Assembly: GCF_000612545.2 (NCBI RefSeq)
Contig: NZ_CP097800.1
Location: 124,001-188,000, forward strand
DNA: 64,000 nt
Source: Streptomyces sp. PCS3-D2
GTDB taxonomy: Bacteria; Actinomycetota; Actinomycetes; Streptomycetales; Streptomycetaceae
Direction of reading: 5' to 3'
Positions 25,575-33,197 of the stretch are shown piece by piece. Numbering within the stretch: the stretch's first letter is position 1; every line of letters begins with the position of its first letter. Under the pieces are notes generated by a model, which saw nothing but the letters and a program-made list of their open reading frames with translations, made no database searches and was not told the DNA's origin. The translations under genes and the position numbers were made by a program.

Positions 25575-26416
25575 GCGCGGCCCCCGGTGTTCTCCCGGCC
25601 GGTGCGGACGGGGACGGGGACTGCGGAGGCCCGCTTCCGGGAGAGGGCCACGGCACCGGCCGCCACCGCGAGCACGCTGATCGCCACACCGTCCCGGACC
25701 GTCACCGGCACGGACGCGCTCTGCGTGCTCTCCGGGGAGCCGCCGCCGGTCTCGATGGCTCCGACCGGGAGGGAACCGACGGCCGCGCCCTTGACCTCTC
25801 CGCAGTTGGTCGGGGCCGTGGCCTCCTGGGGCAGCTTCGCATCGAGTTCGCTCTTGCCGGCACCCTCGAAGTCGTACTTGCCGTTCTTGTTGCGGTCGAT
25901 GCCGTGCTGGACGACGTGCAGGTCCTTGATGTGTTCGACCACGTCCTGGCTGACGGTCATGGTCCGCTTGTAGGAGAGTCGGCCCTTCGGGTCGGCCTTG
26001 GGCATGCGCTCGACGGCGAGACCGCTGGCGGGGGTGGTGTCCCCCGTCGTGGTGAGGGAGATGTTGATGTCGCCGTAGTCGTGCGTGGCTTCGGTGTTGC
26101 TCAGGACTCCGTCACGGTTGGTGTCGTCGGTGGCGTCCGGGCACTTGAAGTCGTGCCCCTTCGTCGAGCCGTGGAGGTGCTGGGCGGAGGGCTGTCCGGG
26201 CACCATGCCCTCGGATTCGATCTGCACGGTCAGCTGGTTGCCCTTGAGGCTGAGCATGACCGTGCCGCGCGAGCCCGACTCGTTCAGCTGCGCCAGGTCG
26301 ATCTGGTACGCCTTTCCGCCTTGCGCCAGAGCTGGTCCGGAAAGACCGAGGGTCAGGAACACGGCGGCGGGTACGGCGGCGAGAACCACGTGGCGACCGG
26401 CGCGCTTGACTATCAC
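25571..26416 (-). CDS. CHRD-domain surface protein with C-terminal membrane segment
   Basis: 281 aa from GTG 26416 with GGAG nearby. Signal peptide KRAGRHVVLAAVPAAVFLTLG with cleavage at ALAQ. Residues ~30-160 are CHRD-like (IDLAQLNESGSRGTVMLSL; AQHLHG), followed by DVVEHIKDLHVVQHGIDRNK with an EF-like D-x-N-x-N-G acidic loop. Near the C-terminus a hydrophobic segment (DGVAISVLAVAAGAVALSRK) is followed by positive charges, so it is membrane anchored. No LPxTG-like motif was seen; the region before the anchor reads GAIETGGGSPESTQ. Operon with the sortase. Confidence 0.85.
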   Translation of the reverse strand: MIVKRAGRHVVLAAVPAAVFLTLGLSGPALAQGGKAYQIDLAQLNESGSRGTVMLSLKGNQLTVQIESEGMVPGQPSAQHLHGSTKGHDFKCPDATDDTNRDGVLSNTEATHDYGDINISLTTTGDTTPASGLAVERMPKADPKGRLSYKRTMTVSQDVVEHIKDLHVVQHGIDRNKNGKYDFEGAGKSELDAKLPQEATAPTNCGEVKGAAVGSLPVGAIETGGGSPESTQSASVPVTVRDGVAISVLAVAAGAVALSRKRASAVPVPVRTGRENTGGRA

Positions 26417-27141
26417 ATTCGCTCCTGTTCCGTGGATCCCCGGGACGGGAATCGCAGATCGTACGGGGTGGAAACGAGCCCCTGGAAAGGGCCTCGCTCC
26501 TTCTTCGGCGCCCCAACGCCTCTGGATGGGTTTCTGTTTGACGGATTTCCGGCGCCGACTGCTTCGGGCAGCCTTCCCCCGGTCATCCAGATGCGTGACA
26601 TCGCATCGGCCAGAGCGGGGAATCGGGCGGCGTCGCAAAGCATCACCGAGAGCACGAGCATTCCGTGCGCGGTGTATTGGGGATCACGGTTGCGGTGCAG
26701 CCACATCACCGCATCGCCGAGGGGCCGACGCCCCAGGAGTATCCCGGAACTCCGCACGCCGGCGGCCGTCTCGAGGTCCCTGCGGCGGCCGCCGAACGGC
26801 AGTTCCTGCGTGCGGCGGATGCCGGGAGGCGCGGCCGCGTCCCGCACGTGGCGCACGTACGCCTCCGGCGGGGCCTGTCCGTTCTCGAAAGTGTTGCGGA
26901 ATCCGACGATGCGGGCGCCTGCGCGGTACAGGCGGAGCTCGATGTAGAGCTCGATGAACAAGCCGCGAAGTTGAATGCGGAGGGGGAGGTGGAATGCGCC
27001 CGCCCCACTCGGGCCGGCCATGCTGAAACCACCGTGAGCATCTGCGGCTCTGGACCTGATGGTCGATGTCAGGAGCCGATACTCGTCCACCGATGCGTGC
27101 GCCGAGGAAAACGTCACGGGTTTCAGCATGGCCGCCTGCAT
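26413..27141 (-). CDS. Ribosome-inactivating-protein-like protein with altered active site
   Basis: 242 aa. The protein follows the ricin A-chain/Shiga RIP domain in order: VDEYRLLTSTIRSR, the LFIELYIELRLYRAGARIVGF core, LPFGGRRRDLE, the helix LGDAVMWLHR, and VMLCDAARFPALADAMSRI. RIPs depurinate 23S/28S rRNA. The catalytic positions differ: the two stacking tyrosines are Arg77 and Arg120, and the catalytic Glu is Asp170; Arg173 and Trp185 are kept. No signal peptide, and no ribosome site is evident at ATG 27141; a stop lies 23 codons upstream. The last ~50 residues are not RIP-like, and the stop overlaps the CHRD gene's GTG (ATGTGA). Family call is by eye; activity is doubtful. Confidence 0.65.
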   Translation of the reverse strand: MQAAMLKPVTFSSAHASVDEYRLLTSTIRSRAADAHGGFSMAGPSGAGAFHLPLRIQLRGLFIELYIELRLYRAGARIVGFRNTFENGQAPPEAYVRHVRDAAAPPGIRRTQELPFGGRRRDLETAAGVRSSGILLGRRPLGDAVMWLHRNRDPQYTAHGMLVLSVMLCDAARFPALADAMSRIWMTGGRLPEAVGAGNPSNRNPSRGVGAPKKERGPFQGLVSTPYDLRFPSRGSTEQERM

Positions 27142-27396
27142 CAGGTGGAGGAGCCGAAGTCCGGACCCCTCCGCGGTAATCTGAACGGAATCGATTCGAC
27201 CTTGCTGTACTCACGCACGCGCATCCACCGCCTTCGACATATTCCGAGCACCGACGGGTGACATGGTCACCGTCGCCGGATTCGGTTTCGGATTCGGTTC
27301 GGTCTCGACCTTTGTAGTCGCCCTGGCGGCGGCCGGGCGAATAGTTGGCCTGTGATGCCAAAAAATCAGTACGGGGCCGCGGCGTGCGGGATGCGC
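27142..27396. other. Intergenic region upstream of the RIP-like gene
   Basis: 255 bp. Upstream of ATG 27141 the same frame stays open for 23 codons to a stop (including RIDSVQITAEGSGLRLL) without a start codon, so the gene may have lost its original start. No other gene seen. Confidence 0.4.
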
Positions 27397-28380
27397 TCAG
27401 TGGTCCCCGCGGGCAGGCGCGGCGGCGCCGACCGCCTGCTCCAGGGCCTCCAGCACGGTGTCGCGGAACAGCGTGGTCTTGTAGCCGGTCCGCGGCAGCG
27501 GCCGCCAGCGGGTCAGCACCGTCGCGGCCGCCGCGGCGAGGGTCACCGGGGTGGCCTCCCGGCCGATCAGCGCGGCCTCCACCTCCGGCAGCCGGAGCGG
27601 GACACGTGCCACGCCGCCGGCCGCAACCGCGGCGTGCGTCACCGTGTCGCCGTCGAACGTAAGCCGCGCCGTGGCCTCCACCAGGGGCCACTCCGCGTAA
27701 GCCCTGCTGGTGGCCCGGTGGTAGGCGGCGCGTTCGCCGGGCAGCGCTGCGGGCAGCCGGACCGCGGTCAGGATGCGGTGCGGCGGCAGCAGGTGGTCGC
27801 TCTGGTGGAGCCGGTCTCCGTCGCCGTACAAGTCGGCGACGCTGCACGGCTCTTCGTCGTGGATCTCGACCTCGGCGTCGTAGGTGAGCAGGGCCATCGC
27901 CAGGGTGGACGGGTGCGGGGCGATACAGGGGCCCGCTCCGGTGACGACGGCGAAGTGGTGGTCGCCGTCCCGCGCCGGGCAGCCGGCGCCGCCCTTCTGG
28001 AGGCAGCTGACGTGCGGATTGCGGAAGTACCAGCAGCGGTTGCGCTGCAGGAGGTTGCCCCCCAATGTGCCCGCGGCGCGGATCTGCGGGGTGGCCGCCG
28101 TGCCGGCCGACACCGCGAGGGCCGGCCAGCCGGCGCGCAGTTGTGGATCGGCGGCCAGCACGGCGAGGGTGGTCAGGGCGCCGATCCGCAGTCCACCGTC
28201 GGGCAGCACCGTGGTGCCGTGCAGGGCGGTGGCGCCGTCGAGGTCGGTGAACGGCCCGGTGGAGACGCCGCTGTGCTTCCGGGCGCCGGTGTCGGTGCCG
28301 CCGGCCCGGAGTTCCCCGCCGCGGGTCCGTACGGTGTCCGAAAGGGCGGTCAGGACGGTGGGATCGGGCTCGGTGCTCAC
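27397..28380 (-). CDS. FAD-binding subunit of a molybdenum hydroxylase (xanthine dehydrogenase family)
   Basis: 327 aa from GTG 28380, overlapping the stop of the upstream large-subunit gene by 2 bp. FAD-binding PCMH fold: RAGGTDTGARKHSG, IGALTTLAVLA, then QIRAAGTLGGNLLQRNRCWYFRN, the typical flavin loop, and a CO-dehydrogenase flavoprotein C-terminal domain. The cysteines in CWYFRN and VSCLQKGG-x-GC are those of the YagS/4-hydroxybenzoyl-CoA-reductase-like branch that carries an extra 4Fe-4S cluster. It passes electrons from the molybdenum and 2Fe-2S centres of its partner to FAD. Confidence 0.92.
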   Translation of the reverse strand: MSTEPDPTVLTALSDTVRTRGGELRAGGTDTGARKHSGVSTGPFTDLDGATALHGTTVLPDGGLRIGALTTLAVLAADPQLRAGWPALAVSAGTAATPQIRAAGTLGGNLLQRNRCWYFRNPHVSCLQKGGAGCPARDGDHHFAVVTGAGPCIAPHPSTLAMALLTYDAEVEIHDEEPCSVADLYGDGDRLHQSDHLLPPHRILTAVRLPAALPGERAAYHRATSRAYAEWPLVEATARLTFDGDTVTHAAVAAGGVARVPLRLPEVEAALIGREATPVTLAAAAATVLTRWRPLPRTGYKTTLFRDTVLEALEQAVGAAAPARGDH

Positions 28381-30941
28381 GTACCCAGTCCTTCCAGGAG
28401 CCGGTCGGGGCGGATGGGCATGTCGTACGGGCGCCAGCCGGTCGCGTCGTGGACTGCGTTGGCCAGGCATGCCGCCGTGGGCAAGGTGGCGATCTCGCCG
28501 AGGCCGACCCCGCCGCCGGGGACGTGGTCGAAGCCCTCCTGGTGGAAGTGGACGGTGATCTCCGGGGTGTCGCCGATGCCGGGGATCCGGTAGTCCTCCA
28601 GGTTCTCGGTCAGGACCCGGCCGGTGACCGGGTCGGTGCGGCGCTCCTCGTACAGGGCATAGCCGATGCCCTGGACGACGGCGCCCTCGCACTGGCTCCG
28701 GGCCAGCCGGTCTTCCTGGATGCGCCCCGCGGCGATGCCGCTCCACACCCGCAGCGGGCGGATCCGGCCGAGCCGCGTGTCCACCTCGACCTCGGCGACC
28801 TGCACCGATCCGGTGAAACCGCGGCCGACGGCGATACCGCCCAGGGAGAAGGGCGTGACGTAGCCGCGGCGGTCACGGGTGCGTCGGCCGGTCACCCGTA
28901 CGCCGTGCGCCGCGTCCAGCCGGGCCGCCACGTCGGCGCCACCGAGCGCTGCGCGCAGCCGGACGGCGGCGTCCACGGCGGCAGGCACCAGGGACGGTGT
29001 GGTGCGGCTGCCGCCGGAGGTGGGACCGTGGACGGTGTCGCTACGGCCGACCTCGGCCCGCACCCTCGTCTCCGGCAGTCCGAGCGCCTGCGCGACGGCC
29101 CGGCGCAGCACGGTCCGTGAGCCCGTGCCCATGTCCTGTACGGCGCAGCGGGCGACGACGACCCCGTCCTCGACGGTGAGTTCGACCTCGGTGACGGGGT
29201 CGAGGAAGTACAGCCAGTTGGCCGCCGCGACGCCGACTCCGCGGCGGAACCGCCCGGTGCCGCCGCGACGGCCCGTCCAGACCGGAAGGGCGGCGGCCCA
29301 GTCGTACAGGACGTGCCGCTTGGGGTTGCCGTCCCAGCGGCGGCGCAGGGCGATGGGGTCCTGGCCGAGCCGGCGGGCCATCTCGTCGACGGCCTGCTCC
29401 AGGGCCCAGCACATGGTGGGTCCGCCCGGTCCGCGGAAGGGGGCGCCCGGCGGCCGGTGGGTGACGGCGTCGAAGTCGCGGAGCCTGCGGGGGGCCTTGC
29501 CGTACATGAAGCGGGCGAGGGCCGCGACGGAGCCGCCCACCGAGACGCCGCCGTCGCTGTGCGCGTCGATGGCGAGTGCGCCGAGGTCGCCGGAGGCGTC
29601 GGCGGCCATGGCCAGCCGGATGCGGGAACCGGGCCGGTATCCGCCGTCGGTGAGCTCCTCGTCCCGGTCCAGGACGACGCGTACGGGGGCGCCGTGCAAC
29701 CGGGCCAGCTCGACCGCTGCGACGACGTCCGAGGTCAGGCCCATCTTGCAGCCGAAGCCGCCGCCGACGTGGACGGCACGTGCCACGACGCGTTCCACCG
29801 GGACGCCGAAGCGTTCGGCGGCGAGCTCGGCAACGCGTCGCACGGACTGGGTGGACACCTCGATGTGGAGGGTTTCCCCGGCCCAGTGGGCGAGGCAGGC
29901 GTGCGGTTCGAGGGGGGTGTGGGTCTGCGCGGCGGCGGTGAAGACGCCTTCGACGACCCTTTCGGGGGTTTTCCTCCGCGCTTCCTGGATAAGGCGTACG
30001 GCCGCGGCGGGGCGCTTGTTCATGGCGGACGGGCCGCGCAGGTTGCCGCGCCAGCGGGCGGGCACCAGCTGGGGGGTGTCGCCGGACCCGGGGGCCCGCT
30101 TGCGCGCCGCCCTGTCCGCGTAGACGGTCGGCCCGTCCCCGGTCCGGGCCTGCCGTACGTCGAGGGTCGCCGGCAGCACCTCGTAGTCCACCACGACGCG
30201 GGCGGCGGCCGCCCGCGCGGCGGCCCGGTCCGGCGCGGCGACGGCGGCCACGGGCTGTCCGACGTAGCGCACCATGCCGTCGGGGGGCAGCAGCGGCACC
30301 AGCGGCAGGTCCCCGGCCTTGAGAGAGCGTACGTGCGCGTGTGCGTGGGGCGAGCGGATGATCACGCCCTCCAGCAGGCCTTCGGGGTGCAGGTCGGTGG
30401 TGTAGCGGGCCGATCCGTCGACCTTCTCGGGTGCTTCGGCACGTGGAACGACCGTGGTCGGGCCGCCGGTCGGCGTCGCGTCGTAGGCGCCGGCGCAGGC
30501 CGCGGCCACCGCCCGAAGGATCCCCTCGTAGGCGCCGCAGCGGCACAGGTGGCCCGAGAGGGCTTCGGCGATCTGTTCGCGGTCCGGCTCGGTGGTGCCG
30601 TGTCCGGCGCGCCAGCGCTCGAAGAAGGCGGCCGCCTCGACCACGAAGCCGGGGGTGCAGTAACCGCACTGGAGGGCGTCCTCACCGGCGAAGGCGCGGG
30701 CCACGGGGTGGCCCGACAGGCCCTCCGCCGTCGTGATCCGCCGACCGGCCAGCCGGGCCGCCGGGGTCAGGCAGGACACCCGGGGCTCGCCGTCGACCTG
30801 GATCGTGCAGGCCCCGCAGACGCCGCCCGCGCACACCAGTTTGGTCCCGGTCAGTCCCAGGCGGTCGCGCACCACCTCCACAGCGGCCGGGTCGCCTTCC
30901 ACGTCGACCGTGCGCCGGGCGCCATTGACCTCGAACTCCAC
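28377..30941 (-). CDS. Fused 2Fe-2S / molybdopterin-binding subunit of a molybdenum hydroxylase
   Basis: 854 aa from GTG 30941 with GAGGAG upstream. Residues 1-155 are a complete small subunit: plant-type 2Fe-2S cysteines 37, 42, 45, 57 (CAGGVCGAC) and the second cluster Cys92, 95, 133, 135 (CGYC, CRC). From ~165 begins the large molybdopterin subunit: DGSARYTTDLH, GGGFGCKMGL, FRGPGGPTMCW and the catalytic Glu816 in GVGLGEIATLP. Usually these are separate genes; here they are one polypeptide. Substrate (aldehyde, purine, aromatic heterocycle) cannot be predicted. Confidence 0.93.
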   Translation of the reverse strand: MEFEVNGARRTVDVEGDPAAVEVVRDRLGLTGTKLVCAGGVCGACTIQVDGEPRVSCLTPAARLAGRRITTAEGLSGHPVARAFAGEDALQCGYCTPGFVVEAAAFFERWRAGHGTTEPDREQIAEALSGHLCRCGAYEGILRAVAAACAGAYDATPTGGPTTVVPRAEAPEKVDGSARYTTDLHPEGLLEGVIIRSPHAHAHVRSLKAGDLPLVPLLPPDGMVRYVGQPVAAVAAPDRAAARAAAARVVVDYEVLPATLDVRQARTGDGPTVYADRAARKRAPGSGDTPQLVPARWRGNLRGPSAMNKRPAAAVRLIQEARRKTPERVVEGVFTAAAQTHTPLEPHACLAHWAGETLHIEVSTQSVRRVAELAAERFGVPVERVVARAVHVGGGFGCKMGLTSDVVAAVELARLHGAPVRVVLDRDEELTDGGYRPGSRIRLAMAADASGDLGALAIDAHSDGGVSVGGSVAALARFMYGKAPRRLRDFDAVTHRPPGAPFRGPGGPTMCWALEQAVDEMARRLGQDPIALRRRWDGNPKRHVLYDWAAALPVWTGRRGGTGRFRRGVGVAAANWLYFLDPVTEVELTVEDGVVVARCAVQDMGTGSRTVLRRAVAQALGLPETRVRAEVGRSDTVHGPTSGGSRTTPSLVPAAVDAAVRLRAALGGADVAARLDAAHGVRVTGRRTRDRRGYVTPFSLGGIAVGRGFTGSVQVAEVEVDTRLGRIRPLRVWSGIAAGRIQEDRLARSQCEGAVVQGIGYALYEERRTDPVTGRVLTENLEDYRIPGIGDTPEITVHFHQEGFDHVPGGGVGLGEIATLPTAACLANAVHDATGWRPYDMPIRPDRLLEGLGT

Positions 30942-31235
30942 GAGACCTACTCCTCAGCCGTGGGGCGGTGACCGCCGGAGCGTCACCCTCACCGCCCCTT
31001 GATATCCCGCCGCCGGGGACCGCGCAGTCCGGGGCACGCCGGATCGCGTACGGGCCCGGCCGGCCCGGGTCGGTGCTGCGGGCCCCGGGCGCGGTGGTTC
31101 GGGCGGCCGGGGTGTTGCTCCGTGCGGGGTGCGCAGCCGGGCGGGCCCGGCACGCTCGGGGCGCGCGGCTCCGAGGCGGCACGCCTCAAGAACTCTCGCG
31201 GCCGTCTTCATGTCACTGCCTGCTAGGGAAACCGG
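30942..31235. other. Intergenic region between the Mo hydroxylase and MOSC genes
   Basis: About 290 bp, both flanking genes leftward. It should carry the Mo-hydroxylase promoter. No gene, repeat or clear operator seen. Confidence 0.4.
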
Positions 31236-31778
31236 TCAGACCCGGTCCAGGGGTCGGTGCGGACCGTTGGGAAGCTCTACTTCGATGGTGTCGCCAGGGC
31301 GCACTACGCCGCCTTCCCGCACGATGCTCATGATTCCGGCTTTGCGCACACCGTTCCCCGCCTCATCGCGACCGACGACCTGCTTCAAGAGACCGTCCCG
31401 GAAGATGTTGATCTGCAGGCAGGGATTGCGCAGGCCGGTCACTTCCAGGACGGCGGAGCCACCCATGCGCAGCAATGTGCCGACCGGCAGACCGAGCAGA
31501 TCGATGCCGCCCGTGGTGATGTTCTCGCCAAGTTCGCCGGGCGCCACCTTGAAGCCTTCTTCGCCAACCTCGGCGAAGAGCTCTTCATGAATGAGGTGGA
31601 CCTGGCGCAGGTTCGGCCGGGTGGGATCCTGCGCGACGCGCGAGCGGTGCTTGACCGTCATGCCAGCGTGCACGTCCCCCTCCACACCAAGTCCGGTGAG
31701 CAACCTGACGCTGTCCCGGTTCGGCTTGGTGAACGCATGCTTCCCGTTGCTACTGACCGCCGTCACTCGCCCCTTCAT
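31236..31778 (-). CDS. MOSC domain protein
   Basis: 180 aa. MOSC (Moco sulfurase C-terminal) domain: LTGLGVEGDVHAG, GELGENITTGGIDL, LPVGTLLRMGGSAVLEVTGLRNPC with the conserved Cys120, and GIMSIVREGGVVRPGD near the end. MOSC proteins bind molybdenum cofactor and carry sulfur. The neighbouring molybdenum hydroxylase pair makes a cofactor-handling role likely but they are on separate transcripts with ~290 bp between. Confidence 0.92.
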   Translation of the reverse strand: MKGRVTAVSSNGKHAFTKPNRDSVRLLTGLGVEGDVHAGMTVKHRSRVAQDPTRPNLRQVHLIHEELFAEVGEEGFKVAPGELGENITTGGIDLLGLPVGTLLRMGGSAVLEVTGLRNPCLQINIFRDGLLKQVVGRDEAGNGVRKAGIMSIVREGGVVRPGDTIEVELPNGPHRPLDRV

Positions 31779-31890
31779 ACCTCGAAACCCTCTCGTCGGT
31801 AACCGTGATCAGTCACGAGCCCAGCCCTCGCCCCTCACGGCACAGCATCCACGATCCTCACGGGTGAGGCCGTTGGTGCGGAGAAGCGGG

Positions 31891-31920
31891 CGAGGGCCCT
31901 GGGGCAGCCCGGGGCCCTCG
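31891..31920 (-). terminator. Hairpin after the six-helix membrane protein gene
   Basis: CGAGGGCC (31891-31898) pairs with GGCCCTCG (31913-31920), with a further GC-rich inner stem. It lies 15 bp past the stop of the leftward gene ending at 31935. Confidence 0.6.
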
Positions 31921-31934
31921 TACCGTCTGCGGAG

Positions 31935-32564
31935 TCAGTCGCGCGCCGGTCCGGCCGGCGATCGTAGGCGGCGGGCTTCGAGGAACGTGGCCAGCGCGTA
32001 GGCGCCGCCGCACGCGGTGGCGAGGGCCCAGTGAAGGCGGGGGGCTTCGAGGAAGAGCACGGCAGCGGAGGTCAGGGCGAGCCAGATGCCGAGGCAGTAG
32101 TGCAGCACGTTGCGGCGTACGGCTCCTTCGGCGAGGTAGAGCAGGCCGACGATGATGCCGGATCCGGCGGGCCATAGGACGGTCTGGAGCTCCGGCGCGT
32201 CGAGGACCGAGGTCAGGCCGGTGATGGCGAGGGCCAGGGCGGCGAACCCCGCGATCCAGGCGGTGCCGAGCAGGGTGCCGGAGAGGATTTCCGCTGCGGG
32301 GGCTCCGCGTTGGGCCCGCAGGGCGGCCGCGGCGGCCAGGACGATGCCGGTCACGAGACCTGCGCCCAGCAGCACCGTGGGGAGCCATGCGGGCAAGCCG
32401 AGCAGCGGGCTGTCGCCGTGAGAGGCTGCGGCGGCACCGTGGCCGAGCAGGTAGGCGAGTCCGAAGCCGGCGTACGCCGCACGGTTGTCGACCTCGCTCG
32501 GTCGACGGGGGCCGGGGTCGGGACGGGCGCCGCCGGGCGGCGGGAGGGTGGCGGTACTGGTCAC
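31935..32564 (-). CDS. Six-helix membrane protein, function unknown
   Basis: 209 aa from GTG 32564 (GGAG ~10 nt upstream). After a Pro-rich N-terminus, six hydrophobic segments can be drawn: AAYAGFGLAYLLGHGAAAA, VLLGAGLVTGIVLAAAAAL, LLGTAWIAGFAALALAITG, GSGIIVGLLYLAEGA, LGIWLALTSAAVLFL, and ALATACGGAYALATFLEA. No family motif recognised; Streptomyces carry many such integral proteins. Ends with a basic tail. Confidence 0.75.
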   Translation of the reverse strand: MTSTATLPPPGGARPDPGPRRPSEVDNRAAYAGFGLAYLLGHGAAAASHGDSPLLGLPAWLPTVLLGAGLVTGIVLAAAAALRAQRGAPAAEILSGTLLGTAWIAGFAALALAITGLTSVLDAPELQTVLWPAGSGIIVGLLYLAEGAVRRNVLHYCLGIWLALTSAAVLFLEAPRLHWALATACGGAYALATFLEARRLRSPAGPARD

Positions 32565-32692
32565 GGTGGAGGTCTCCGGGAGTGGGGAGGGGAGCGGACG
32601 GGCGCCCGGGGCGGGGGCGGGTGGCGCACCTTGGCGCGGAGGGGGCTGCCGGGCTGACGCCGACGCTCCCGGCCCGGGTGCGGGGGCGCTGG

Positions 32693-33133
32693 TCAGGCAG
32701 ACTGTTCGGCGTGGGCCTTGAGGCAGTCGAGCCAGTTCTGCAGGGACGTCCTGAGGGCCGTGGTGAGTGTGTCGGGGTCGGCGGCGACGGGGGCTCCGCT
32801 CCAGGACTCCTCGGTGCGCACGACGACGCCTCCGCCGGCCGCTTCGAAGGTCCACACGTGGATGCCGGCGATGCCCTGGACGGTCCCGTCCCAGACGATC
32901 CGTTCGCCGGGGACGACCTCGCGGACGGTGGAGGTGATGCTCATGCCGTGGGTCAGCCACGTGAAGGGGGTGCCGACCGCCATCGGGCCGTCGAGGCGGG
33001 CCTGGTCGACACCGGCGTTCCAGGCCGGCCAGGCGTCGACGTCGGTGTGCACCGACCAGACGGTGGCGAGGGGCGCTTCGATGCGCGTGCTGAGGCTGAC
33101 CACGACGGGGGCGGTCGTGTCGATGGTGTACAT
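32693..33133 (-). CDS. SRPBCC family (polyketide cyclase/START-like) protein
   Basis: 146 aa. N-terminus STRIEAPLATVWSVHTDVDAW is the SRPBCC start (strand, then helix after ...VWxxxxDxxxWPxW), with the ERIVWDGTVQGIAGIHVWTF strand pair and a long C-terminal helix (SLQNWLDCLKAHAE). This fold binds hydrophobic ligands; the ligand is not predictable. It lies 64 bp after the MFS gene on the same strand and may be cotranscribed. Confidence 0.88.
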   Translation of the reverse strand: MYTIDTTAPVVVSLSTRIEAPLATVWSVHTDVDAWPAWNAGVDQARLDGPMAVGTPFTWLTHGMSITSTVREVVPGERIVWDGTVQGIAGIHVWTFEAAGGGVVVRTEESWSGAPVAADPDTLTTALRTSLQNWLDCLKAHAEQSA

Positions 33134-33197
33134 GCGGTGTCCTTTCGGTTCGCGGAACGGGTCGGGTCGGCTGCGGTGGGGGGCGTCGGGTCCGGGG

